Assembly: GCA_028386065.3 (NCBI GenBank) | Contig: JAKUCV010001796.1 | Location: forward strand, 63,312-127,311 | Source of the DNA: Turnera subulata | Lineage: Eukaryota; Streptophyta; Magnoliopsida; Malpighiales; Passifloraceae | Length of the DNA stretch: 64,000 bases | Reading direction: 5' to 3' | Part shown: positions 1 through 11,264 of the stretch, in pieces | Layout of the letters: each line of letters starts with the position of its first letter | How positions within the stretch are numbered: position 1 is the first letter of the stretch | Program-made: the position numbers and the translations under genes | Notes under the pieces: generated by a model | Told to the model about the DNA's origin: nothing | The model's input: the letters and a program-made list of their open reading frames with translations, nothing else | Databases searched by the model: none

Positions 1-36
1 ATAGAGATTTTGCCAAAAAACATTGAATAGGCATAC

Positions 37-777
37 CAACAAGAAGATTGGAGACCCCCAAATCCGTCAAGTGTTTAACCCAGGAGAGGATAAAATCCAT
101 AAAGGCATAGTTACCAAAGGTGACAACAATGACATTGTCTTTAACCCTTTGCTCAACCAGCTGCTTGGTGAGCTTAAAGGTGGTAAGATGGGGCATTTTC
201 TTCTTGCGTGGGGGAACTTGCCAAATGGGAGGCATCCGTGATATGGCTGGGAAAGGTTGACCGGACGGTGGTTGTCCGGAAAGGTTGGTTCTTTGATCCA
301 AATGAACTGAACCTGCATCTGCCAAAAGCAACAAGTAAAAATGAGAAAACTTGATGTCCGGGTTTGGTTCACTGAAGAATAATTTGGTTTAGGGTAGTAG
401 CAACTACACACTAAAATGGGCTTATGATAACGGTGAAAAAAAAAAAGTCAACTTTTTTGCTGTGTAAAAATTTGTACTTAAAAGAAGAAGTGGTTTGTGC
501 ATGAAGTAAACTAAGTGGAGGTGAGAGATTAAATAATACTTGGGAAAGCAATGGAGATGGAGGAGGAGGCTGCGGCGGGGGAGGAGAGCCAGGAGGAGGA
601 GGAGGGAGAGGAGGAGGAGGAGGAGGAGGCGGAGAAGACGTAGAAAGAGGAGAAGATGATCCCAAGGAGGACGGCGGCGTAGATGGTGAGGAAGATAGGC
701 TTAGAATTCGCCACCTCCGCCCACGCCTTCCGCCACATCATCATCACCGTCCCTTCCCTTTCTCTCTCTTCCCTCAT
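37..777 (-). CDS. XEG113: XEG113-like extensin arabinosyltransferase, first two coding exons (partial)
   Basis: Exon 1 is 777-540 and exon 2 is 318-37. The introns have GT/AG ends: donor GTATTA at 539, acceptor TTTTGGCAG before 318, donor GTATGC at 36. Joined, they give one open frame of about 173 codons. Residues about 28-50 form one hydrophobic segment (type II Golgi anchor), followed by a Ser-rich stem. Exon 2 carries the family block around MPPIWQVPPR, then FKLTKQLVEQRVKDN and VTFGNYAFMDF. These match the start of Arabidopsis XEG113 as I remember it, including the SKP...TIYA...SSFYVFSA anchor. The family (GT77) adds the third beta-arabinofuranose to hydroxyproline-linked chains on extensins in the Golgi, shaping cell walls. 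The start is uncertain: Met1 at 777 or one of three consecutive Mets at residues 12-14, the last closest to the Arabidopsis N-terminus. The catalytic region lies beyond the left edge, so integrity cannot be judged. Confidence 0.86.
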
Positions 778-2040
778 CTTCCTCTCTCAAATTTCCTTCC
801 TTAACAACAACAGCTCTTCTTCGTCCTCTTCCCCATTTCTCTCTCTCCCTTTCAATTTCTTCCCTCCAAATCACACACTACAATATTTAACACTGGAACT
901 ATTACTAGTATTGTGTGTGATTGTTGATAAATTTTGATTTAATGTAAATGGATCACAAAAAATCAAGTCCAGTGAATGAAAGTTTTGTGTTTTGTTTGAA
1001 TTTGGGGATTTGATTGGTGCGATTTTCTTCTCTTCTATTAAGATCAAGGATTAAAGGTGTCAATTACTGGTCACTAAGAATAATTTATTTAGGAGAGATG
1101 ACCTTTTTTTTTCTTGTTATAAATTTTATTAATTAACATAATAATAATAATAATAATAATAAATTCACCTGCTCCCTCTCTCTCTCTCTCTCTGTCATCG
1201 ATTTCAGTTCAGAGGCAGCGTCTCCGCCTAGCCAACCACCCTACTAACCCTCTCCTCCAAGGTCAACTTCCAAATTTGTCTCACTCACTTTTTTCTTCCC
1301 TCCTTTCCATTTATTAATCTCAAAAAAAGAATAAAGAAATTGGATCGGATCTAATTATTATCTAATTATCAAATTTTGGGGGTCCTTATTAATTATTTAT
1401 ATATTGTACAACATGTTCAAGTGCATCTCCCTCAAGTCAAATCAGAATCATTAACATTTTATAACAACATCGTGAAAATTTTTAAGGCTTCTTGTTTGCT
1501 TGTAGAAGATATTTGTTGACAATTTTTAATCCCACCCTTTCATTATTCATACTCTGATAAAACTAAAAAAAATATACATGTAAGTTAACTAGATTGGAAA
1601 AAAAAATCAATAGAAATTATGTGTTGATGACTAGGTGCCTACCGAGGTAAAGATTTACAGACAATCAAAAAAATATATATATACGGTTGGAAAAAAAAAA
1701 AGGTGGGCACGTAATGAGTAATTTTATCACGTGATCTCCCATCCATTTTTGTACTGAATTTTATCTTAAATTTGACTTTAATAGGAAAAATTATTCTGCA
1801 AATGCTGAATTGGTATACATATCCACATCGTACATTATAGGCTTTAAATTAGGAATATAAACTTCGACAAAAAAAAAAGGAATATAAACTAGAAGGAAAA
1901 CTTTGGAATATCTTTTGTTGAATAAAAAAAAGATCACGATTAATAATAGTAGTTGTGGAGTCCAATGCTAAATTTTTTCGGCATGTAATAATGATGACAG
2001 AGAGGTGTTTATGAAATCTATTTAATATGTAGTAATTACA
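778..2040 (-). promoter_or_regulatory. Upstream region of the XEG113-like gene
   Basis: No gene is visible here. The stretch lies 5' of the minus-strand XEG113-like start, so it should hold its 5' UTR and promoter. It has a pyrimidine-rich patch near the start codon (forward 750-860) and two microsatellites (1138-1193), then AT-rich DNA with poly(A) runs. I could not assign a TATA box or transcription start. The promoter label rests on position only. Confidence 0.4.
1138..1193. repeat. Adjacent (ATA)n and (CT)n microsatellites
   Basis: About eight ATA/AAT units (1138-1162) are followed by a CT run (about 1175-1193). On the minus strand this lies about 360-420 bases upstream of the XEG113-like start and reads as a GA run, a sequence type common in plant 5' leaders and promoters. 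Confidence 0.85.
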
Positions 2041-2059
2041 ATGAGATGAGAGAGGCGAA

Positions 2060-2440
2060 TTCTTGTTATTACATTTAAGATTACAGAGTGCTGAGTCCTT
2101 CTGCCCCAGGACAAACAGTCAAACATGGAAATTGTCATTATGCATGTTAGGTTGTGGACAACGAAGTTTTGTAACAAACCCAAAATAATACTAATTGGAT
2201 TCAGAATAAACTACACTAGAGGATGGACTTTGATAGCAAATACTTAAAAGTTTGAAAAGGATGTGGGATCGGGACCAAATTGTCACAGATCAGGGGGGTG
2301 TGGTGCAGCAGATTCACTATGCTAAGTTTGGGAACTAAAGAGAAATAAAATATAGAGAATGAAAGTGGAGGGAATGAATGTGAGTGAAGGAGAATAGCAT
2401 TTTCTCTTTATAGTGCGAGAGAAGGTTACTTTTAATATTA
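2060..2440 (-). repeat. Gypsy LTR-end fragment sharing a motif with 16797-16833
   Basis: Positions about 2284-2318 read TCACAGATCAGG...GTGTGGTGCAGCAGATTCAC. A closely similar string occurs at 16800-16833, where it lies at the LTR/leader junction of a minus-strand Gypsy element. On the minus strand a TATAAAGAG motif (near 2410) lies upstream of it, as expected for an LTR promoter. I infer a remnant of the same Gypsy family. No coding region remains. Confidence 0.4.
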
Positions 2441-2849
2441 TTTTGACAGAAATTTTAATGAAAAAATTACAATTTCATCTTTCGTTGTTAGTTGGGGTAA
2501 AAATCTTAGGAGAACAACATGCCATTTTGTTAATTTTCTCCTCCAATTTTTTCCAGATCGTGGAGACTAAAAATTATGGGCCAGTGATGTGCATGAAATT
2601 ACGCATATTTTACAGCTCACACTGTCGTCTTTTGGCCTTGCATTCATCCATTATTCATGCATTTAGGTATCAAATCACTTCTTTTACCATCAAAACTACT
2701 TTTCCTCATCCTTGGTTGCTTTCAGGTGCAATTTGGAGCTTATTTGGCGATTTTTTGTTCAGCAGCGGTCAAAACTTTATTTTTGACGAATTTCTCCTAC
2801 ATCTTAGTGTTAGTGTAATATGCCCAAAAGCTAATCAATAGATGATTGT

Positions 2850-4275
2850 ACATAGTCATGTAAATACATTAAGGTTATTCCATTAAATATGTTTATGTGA
2901 TAAACGCTTGCACATATTTATAACCCTAGAATATTTTATATTTTTAAATATCCCTAGTCGATTATTATTATGGATGGGTTGTAATAATAAATTAAGACTA
3001 GCGTATGTTGAGAATTATATGAGATATGAATCTCACATACGGGTACAAGTTAGAGAACTTGTGGTCTGGACTGACCCGACATAAGAACACTACATGGAAC
3101 GTTATATGATTGTCATTAGTGGTTCTTATATGTATTGTCCTTAGACCTGAGATCATCAAGGTTCCCAACATATGAGTCATATACTTTGATATTACTCTTG
3201 GCTATTCGTAACTGAGTAGACCTTAGTGTAATCATTGGGTATATGATATAATGTGTAGTGGGTTTTGTATGATCAAGATGGAATTCGTCCAACCCATATA
3301 AAAAGTATATTATCAGTTGGGCCTCTTGATAGAGTTGAACTGTAAATGCATGGCCATGCTCGGATTATGTGATATGGTGATATCATTAGTATCCGTTTTA
3401 CACATTTAACTCGGGGATAAAGAAAATTAGATTAAACTTATACGAGATTGACGTATTCCATGTCTCGTGTTTGATCTTGATAATGGGACGAAAGGACGAT
3501 GACATGTTCGAGGCATAATGAATCAGTATTGATCTTGTCGTTTGGGTAGCAATGATGTGTTGCTAGACACCGCTCATTGTTTATAATTGTAAAAATGAAA
3601 TTTTACAATTATTGCCAAACGTTACAAGTGCCTACAGGGTCACACACTTAGAACTGATGATTCAAGCTGGTGGTTGAACCATGATTGGACCGTGGTTGGA
3701 CTAGGGTCATTTTGGTTCACTAATTGTCTGAATTATTGAACCAGAATTAGTGATGTGATGTGTTGATATATGATAATGCATTAGTGGTAGACAAGATAAT
3801 GGGAATCATAATCATGATAGATGGTGGACCATTATGTTGGCCATTATGTTGGCCATTGTCTCTATTACTTTATGCACTAGTGGAGGTGGGTAATCAGATT
3901 ATCTTGAGCTTGCATTTTGAGTTTTTCAGACTTGTAAGAACACACACACACACTCCTTTCTTTGAGAAAGAAAGAAAACACCACAAACACAAGTTCAAGC
4001 TCCCGGAAATCTGCAGCTAGCACTGTTGTTCGGGAGTGCTCGGGTTGGTAATCGTGAGACGATTTCCGGCTAGTTATCGACGGTTCGTGTGGATACCGTA
4101 GAGGAGCAGGATTTCTGTCCGGTTCTTGCTGATTCAACCAAACAGTTGAGCGAAAGACCTCAACCAAGCAAGTTACGAAAAATTGTTATTCGGTTTACTC
4201 TGTTTCACATGGATCCTCCATGAGTTCCGGATTTTTCCGCTGCATTTTGATTGTCAAGTTTGCATGCCCGGTCAC
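2850..4275. repeat. LTR-like non-coding sequence, probable retrotransposon remnant
   Basis: No credible ORF occurs here. The sequence has the look of a long plant LTR or miniature LTR element: GTTGAGAATTATATGAGATA near 3008, a stretch of about 20 bases around AAATTTTACAATTATTGCC near 3597, CA and GAAA runs, and an ending near TTCCGGATTTTTCCGCTGC (4227-4245). A 13-base tandem copy, CATTATGTTGGC, lies near 3830-3855. I could not define both ends or a target duplication, so boundaries are approximate. Confidence 0.3.
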
Positions 4276-4379
4276 TTACACTTAGGAGTTTGAAGTCGGT
4301 GTATTTGGAAGTTCCCTCTTTGAAAAGAAGTTTATTTTTGCCACTTTTATGAAGATTCCTTATTCTCCAAAATTTAGGA

Positions 4380-5412
4380 TTTTTAATTGAAGACTATATA
4401 AGTATGACGAGATAAAACCCTAAGGACACACGTTATCTACTACAAGAAGTCGGCAAGAAGAATTTTTGAAGATTAGAAGAAAAGTGATTCGCTAGGTTTT
4501 TATTCTTGTCATGTTGACAACCATGTTTTTACTATTTTTTTATTTCTCCATGAACTAAATCTTCTATCTAGGGTCAAGGGATATAGCTACAGATTCATGT
4601 TTAGTTTATAATTCAGTTTCTGGTTTTCTTTGATTCTTTTCTATCTTGATTTGATATAGAGAGCTTAACAATGTCTACGGCCTGATCACCCATAAACACT
4701 ACCTTAGACGACTTAGTGACGGACCTAATGGTGAAATTAGGAACTCAGAACGTTCTATATCAGACCTCTACCTTACCTGCTGTCGAAAGAAGTTTTTAGG
4801 GTAGTTGAAGATAACAGCGCCCGGCACAGCGACACTGCACCCTAGGAAAGAGCTTCACTGGCGAAAGCGGGCTGTTCGGAACTAGGGTAGGTTTGTTTCT
4901 ATATATGACAATAGTAATAAACACTTTAGGTCAGGTTGCCCTTCAAGATAGGGGAGTTAAAGCACCAGAACACGGGTTTGTAGTCCGAAAGCGACGCTGT
5001 AGTGAATCCCAGAAAACCTAGGTCTCCCATTACTGCTTTCTTCACCTCCAAAACTCAATCTTAGTTAATTTACTCTACTTTAATTTACTGCCGATTTAAT
5101 TTACTATTTAATTTATTGTTTATTTAGTTTATTAATTACAAACACTGCTTTCACATCTCGATATATATTTATTTTCCTGCCTATTTTCAGTCTAATCAAT
5201 TGAGAAGTGCTAAGGACAGTATTATTTTCCAGTCTTTGTGATTCGACCTTGTTTACTACAGCAGCGCTGTATACTTGCAGCACGTTTTGCGATGAACAGC
5301 CAGAGAGAATGAATTCTCTCCACATTCTCCTGCTCTCCCAAACGAGTGAATTTGTATTGAAAATAGTGAATTCTCTCCAATATTTTGATTTACTGCCCAC
5401 TCACCCATCTCC
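4380..5412. repeat. Athila/Tat-like LTR remnant
   Basis: There is no gene. Near 5230-5285 the sequence has a nucleotide pattern (GATTCGACCTTG...TACTACAG...TACTTGCAG) like the U5 end of Athila/Tat-type LTRs, also seen at 18955-19000 and 57980-58018 in this window. The part at 4680-5040 resembles the spacer text of such LTRs, but no primer site or coding region follows. The Harbinger-like element starts at 5416. Confidence 0.3.
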
Positions 5413-5857
5413 TTAGGCAGTGTTTGTTTCGGGGGACTTAGACCAAGTCCAAGTTCGCGTTTGGTGAACGGACTTGGGATGAGTCCATATGGACTTTCGT
5501 GGATTCGAGTCCCTTGATCGTGGTACTTGGGCCTAGACTCGAGGCCACAGAAAAAGGTGTGGCCTCGGAGTCCAAGCGCGTTGGACTCCGATTTTCTGAC
5601 CTTAATACCCTCACTCATTTTTCATAATTCCCAAATAACCAGGCACAAAACCACCTTTTTCTTCTAAAAAATTCCCAAACCCAATTCAGTCTCTAGCTCT
5701 CTCTTCTCTGCTCTCCCTCTTTGAAACTAGGTAATAGATTGCTTCTCTCCTGCCACCACCCACCTCTTCTTCTCTCCCGTCAACACCCACACCTCCTTCC
5801 TCCGTGATTTCTCTCCCACCCTCGGCCCTCTTCTCTGTTGTGTGTGCCTTTTCCTCC

Positions 5858-6545
5858 TAATGCAGGAGCATACTTGCAATTAATGCTACCCACATTGGTT
5901 AATGCTCACAATTAATACTATCCAAAAGGTGATCACTGAAAGAAGATTTTCTTCATCCAATTATTAAAGCAGCAAAGCATACAAGGATGGGTGAATTTAT
6001 TAGCAGAGACTTTGTCAAAAAGTCTATGGCACCGTCCTATGCTATGGCTATGACACCGTCCTATACTATGGCTACAAAAGAGATATTTAAAAATTAGTAT
6101 TATGCATGAATTCATATATGTTTGTATGCTAGCATTAATGATGCGCGTGAATCTTTTGTTTGTTCCTTTGTGTCTGCATGTGCATGGCTATCACCTTGGC
6201 TTTGCTATATAATGCCATGAAGTGTAAGCCTTAGAGGCCAGTGAGTGATATTGAAAGTTTCTGTCCGGTTAAGAGTTTATACTCTTGTTTTTTTTGGTTC
6301 ATTGCTCTAAGGAGGATTCCTTTGAGTTTTGAGCTAAAACTCTTATCTCCTTTCTAATTTTTCTTTGAGTGGTGATTATCTATATCTCTTGGAAGTTTAT
6401 TGAGAGTGAGTGTTATAATCAAAATATTTAAGGTAGTGATAATCTGTATCCTTAAATGTTTTGGTTACATGTATCCTTAAATATTTTGGTTACCCCCACA
6501 CATCCAAATCAAATACTCTTTAATTCATTCCTTGGTCTGGCATCA
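5858..6545 (+). repeat. 5' LTR of the Gypsy element
   Basis: About 688 bp, matching 10920-11264 joined to 12904-13238. It starts TAATGCAGGAG (the expected TG appears mutated) and ends TCTGGCATCA. Compared with the 3' copy it lacks a 14-base duplicate near its start and has an extra copy of a GTATCCTTAAAT...GGTTAC unit near 6450-6490. A CTATATAATGCC motif near 6205 is a plausible TATA box. Confidence 0.88.
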
Positions 6546-6548
6546 ATT

Positions 6549-6560
6549 TGGTAGCGGAGC
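6549..6560 (+). other. Primer binding site, Met-type variant
   Basis: TGGTAGCGGAGC starts 3 bases after the 5' LTR. The usual plant initiator-Met site is TGGTATCAGAGC, so two positions differ. The same 12-mer occurs in minus-strand orientation beside two Copia LTRs (38589-38600 and 60628-60639). Confidence 0.7.
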
Positions 6561-6570
6561 ATTTGGTTTC

Positions 6571-9500
6571 ATGGCACCTAAAAAAAATAAAGGTGTTGTT
6601 GGAACTTCACGCCAAGAGCCAACGTTGCGTGATATCCAAATGGAGGAATTAAGGAAGCAAGTGCAAGAGCTGCAAGGTCGAATTAGAGACTATGAAATTC
6701 GGGAGCATGAACACACACGACCTGAAATCATAACCAATAATTCATCCGATGAAAAAGAGGATTTTAGTCCTTTTTCTCAAGAAAAAAGTCCAGCTTTAGA
6801 AGAGGAAGTTGTGTCTTACCGTTCACTTCCTCGTACCCATAATCATCACAAAGACTTCCATATGAAGGTAGAAATACCTGATTTTGAAGGAAGACTACAA
6901 CCCGATGATTTTCTTGATTGGTTAAATACCGTCGAGAGAATTTTCAAGTTCAAAGATGCTCCTGAAAATCTGAAGGTGAAATTAGTGACGATAAAGCTAC
7001 GAAAACACGCTTATATTTGGTAGGAGCATTTGAAGAAACAAAGAGCTCGTGATGGAAAATCACCCATTTCTACATGTGCAAAATTGAAGAAGGTTCTTAA
7101 GCGAAAGTATTTGCCTGAAAATTTTAGGCAAGATTCTTTCCTTAAGTATCATAATTTCAAGCAAAGGGAGCTGTCCGTGGAAGAATATACAGCAGAGTTT
7201 GATCATCTCATGCTACACTGTGATGTTCTTGAGCCCAAAGAACAACTAATAGCTCGCTATCTTGGAGGACTTCGAGCTAAAATTGGCGATGTTGTCCAAT
7301 TGCAGCCTTATTGGACTTATAATGAAGTGGTGAAGCTTGCACACAAGGTGGAAAAACAGCTCAAGGAGAGGCGAGGATCCTATTCTAAAGTCTCTAATAC
7401 GGAGCCCTCTAACCTGGGAAGTACTTCTAGCCCCAACAAGTCAGTAACTGCCTAGAAGACGGTGAATCCTAAGCCAACTGTTGGAGCGAAGAATTCAACT
7501 TCTTCGACCACACAACAAACTCCGAAGGCCAACTCTCGATAATGCTTCAAGTGTCATGGTTTTGGTCATATTGCATCTGATTGCCCGAATCAGAAAATTG
7601 TTTCTTTGGTACAAGAAGAGATTGAAGAGGAGACTGTAGAGGAAGATAAAGAAGAACTCGAAGAGGAACACGTAACATATGCCGATGAAGGTGATTCTCT
7701 AGTCATTCGAAGAATTTTGACTATGGCAGAAGTTGAAGCTAATGATTGGCTTCGAACAAATATTTTTCACACTCGGTGCACTTCACACAACGAAGTTTAT
7801 GACGTCATCATCGACAGTGGAAGCTGTACAAATGTTGTAGCAACTCATATGGTGGAAAAATTGCAGCTGAAATCTGAAGCACATCCACAACCTTACAAAC
7901 TCTGGTGGTTACAAAAAGGAGGCGATGTCAAGGTAACAAAACGATGCTTAGTGCAATTTTCCGTTGGTAAAAATTATGAAGATGTTGTTTGGTGTGATGT
8001 GGTACCTATGGATGCTTGTCATTTACTCTTGGGTAGACCATGGCAGTATGATATAAAAGCTATCCATGATGGATTCAAAAATACCTATACCTTCGTGAAG
8101 GATGGTGTTAAGGTTGTTCTCGCACCACTAAAATCGAAAAATATTTTCAAACCTATTTTAGGGGAGAAAAATAATCTACTTTCTAGTAAGGAAGTCAAGA
8201 AAGCTATACATGAGGAAGAAAACATTTGTGCTTTTATTTTTGTGGAGGATTCTTTGTCTTCACAGGAAAATGTGCATCCATCAGTGCAGCCTCTACTTCA
8301 GCAATTTCATGATGTAATTCCAGAAGATATTCCAAGTGGTTTGCCACCCATGAGAGATATTCAACATTGTATCGACTTGGTTCCTGGTGCAGTCCTTCCT
8401 AATAAAGTAGCACACCGGATGAATCCAACAGAAAGCAAAGAATTGCAGCAATAAGTTGATGAACTTGTGGCTAAAGGATTAATACGTGAAAGTATGAGTC
8501 CTTGTGCTATACCAGCCCTTTTGGTACCAAAGAAAGATGGGTCATGGCGTATGTGTGTTGACAGCCGAGCAATCAATAAGATCACCACTAAGTATCGATT
8601 TCCTATCCCTTGACTTGATGATCTTCTTGATCAATTGCATGGAGCAAAGGTATTCTCAAAAATTGATCTTCGTAGTGGCTATCATCAAATTAGAATGAGG
8701 GCAGGAGATGAGTGGAAGACGGCTTTCAAGACTCGCAATGGTTTGTATGAGTGACTAGTCATGCCATTCGGATTATCTAATGCTCCAAGCACTTTTATAA
8801 GACTCATGACTCATGTTTTTAGACCATTCATAGGAAATTTTTTTGTTATCTACTTTGATGATATTTTGATCTATAGCAGGTCCCATGAAGAGCATTTGGA
8901 TTATCTGCACAAGGTGTTTCAGACCTTGCGAGAGCAAAAGCTATATGCCAACCTGAAGAAGTGCCACTTCTTTATAGATAATGTTGTCTTCCTTGGCTAC
9001 ATTGTCTCATCCACAGGAATCATGGCAGATCTAAGCAAGATTGAAGCTATTTTTAGTTGGCCAAATCCAACTTCTTTGCATGACATAAGGAGTTTTTATG
9101 GCCTTGTCTCTTTTTATCGCAGGTTTATTCGAGGCTTTAGCACTCTTATTGCCCCAATCACAGAGTGCTTGAAAGGAGGATCATTCAATTGGACGAAAGA
9201 AGCCCAAAAGAGCTTTGAGCTTGTGAAGAAAAAAATGGCAGAAGCTCCAGTCCTAGCTCTTCCAAATTTTGACATCATTTTTGAAGTGGAATGTGATACT
9301 TCAAATGTTGGCGTTGGTACTGTGCTCAGCCAAGAAGGAAAGCCCGTTGCTTTTTTCAGTGAAAAGTTGAGTGACTATCGAAGGAAGTATTCTAATTATG
9401 ATAAGAAGTTCTATGCAATTATTAGAGCTCTTGATCACTGGAGTCATTATCTACTTCCAAAAGAGTTTGTTCTCTACACCGACCATAAAGACTTGAAATA

Positions 9501-10910
9501 CTTGAGCAGCCAACACAAGTTGACAAAACGACATGCTAAATGGGTTGAATTTTTGCAGCCGTACACTTTTTCTCTCAAACACAAGTCTGGAAAGCTCAAT
9601 CAAGTGGCTCATGCTCTTAGTAGAAGGCATTTATTGCTTAATACTATGGAGACCAACTTCGTTAGATTCGATGTAATAAAGGAGCTTTCTCAAGATGATG
9701 CTGATTTTGGCTCAATTTGGCAAGCTTGTTTTGAAGGATCCATTGATCACTATTTCAAGCAAGACAGTTTTCTTTTCAAAGATAACAAGTTGTGCATTCC
9801 TCAGTGTTCATTAAGAGAGGCAATTATCCGAGAAGCACATGGAGGAGGTCTTGTAGGTCATTTTGGTAGGGATAAGACTTTGGCTCTTATTCAAGAAAAA
9901 TTTCTTTTGGCCAAAAATGACAAGAGATGTTGCACGTCTTGTGGAATGATGCGGCATCTGTCATAAAGCCAAGATGCATGTACAAAATACTGGCTTGTAT
10001 ACACCACTTCCTATTCCTAACTCACCTTGGGAAGATGTCAGCATGGATTTTGTTCTTGGACTTCCACGCACACAACGTAACAAGGATTCAATCTTTGTTG
10101 TTGTTGACAGATTTTCCAAGATGGCTCATTTTATTCCATGCAACAAAACAACAGATGCAAGCCATATTGCTGATCTCTATTTTCGTGAAGTTGTCAAACT
10201 TCATGGAATTCCCAAGTCCATCACTTCAGATCGTGACACCAAATTTTTGAGTCACTTTTGGAGAACACTGTGGAGGAAATTTGGTACTAAATTACAATTT
10301 AGTACATCTCATCTTCCTCAAACAGACGGACAAACTGAAGTGGTGAATCGAAGTTTGGGAAATCTTCTAAAAAGTTTGGTGACGAAGAATGTCAAAGAGT
10401 GAGATTTTCATCTTGCTCAAACTGAATTTGCTTACAACCGATCGAAGAGCCAAACTACAGTTCATTCTCCTTTTTAAGTGGTATATGGTCTAAATCCTAG
10501 TAGTCCGTTGGATTTAATTCCAATTCCGGTTAAAGAAGGATTTAGTGGAGATGCAAGTGAAAAGGCGCGGGAGATCAAATAGTTGTATGAAAAGGTGAGA
10601 GCTCACATTGAAAAGCAAACTGAAAAATATCGTGAGGGTGCAAATAAATTTCAGAAACCAGCAGCATTCAAAGAAGGTGGTTTGGTGTGGATTCACCTAC
10701 GAAAGGAAAGGTTTCCTGGTAAAAGAAAGTCAAAACTCTCTCCCCGAGCCAATGGTCCATTCAAAATTTTACAGCCAGTTTGAGAAAATGCTTATAAAAT
10801 TGAACTTCCTGGAGACTATGGGGGTTTCTACAACATTTAATGTGGCAGACTTATACCCATATAAGGCAGATATTAGAGATATAGCCTCGAGGGCGAGTCT
10901 TCTTTTAACT
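6571..10910 (+). pseudogene. Broken Gypsy gag-pol
   Basis: The reading starts at the ATG at 6571 (MAPKKNKG). Gag includes a DFEGRLQPDDFLDWL block and ends with a CCHC knuckle (CFKCHGFGHIASDC, 7543-7584). Protease has DSG at 7813-7821 rather than the commoner DTG. Reverse transcriptase has YFDD at 8851-8862. RNase H follows (near 9290-9620), then integrase (DFVLGLP, SDRDTKF and DGQTEVVN hold the expected D, D, E) and a C-terminal GDYG region. In-frame stops lie at 7021, 7453, 7540, 8452, 8611, 8752, 9947, 10400, 10475, 10580 and 10781. Frameshifts fall near 9897 and 10830. No functional product is expected. Confidence 0.92.
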
Positions 10911-10919
10911 GGGGAAAAT
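10911..10919 (+). other. Polypurine tract of the Gypsy element
   Basis: GGGGAAAAT lies immediately before the 3' LTR start (10920). It is the expected site for plus-strand priming. Confidence 0.7.
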
Positions 10920-11264
10920 TAATATAGGAGTATACTTGCAATTAATGCCTTGCAATTAATGCTACCTACATTGTTCAATGCTCACAATTAATACTATCCA
11001 AAAGGTGATCACCGAAAGAAAATTTTCTTCGTCCAATTATTAAAGCAGCAAAGCATGCAAGGATGGGTGAATTTATTAGCAGAGACTTTGTCAGCAAGTC
11101 TATGGCACTGTCCTATTCTATGGCTATGGCACTGTCCTATGCTATGGCTACAAAAGAGATATTTAAAAATTAGTATTATGCATGAATTCATATATGTTTG
11201 TATGCTAGCATTAATGATGTGCGTGAATCTTTTGTTTGTTCCTTTGTGTCTGCATGTGCATGGC

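Noticed and set aside
411..665. Pro-rich minus-strand frame
   Set aside because: It is the alternative frame of the Ser repeat in XEG113-like exon 1 and lacks a credible splice partner.
2413..2841. 142-codon plus-strand frame
   Set aside because: No domain or homologue was recognised, codon content looks random, and it overlaps an LTR-like remnant.
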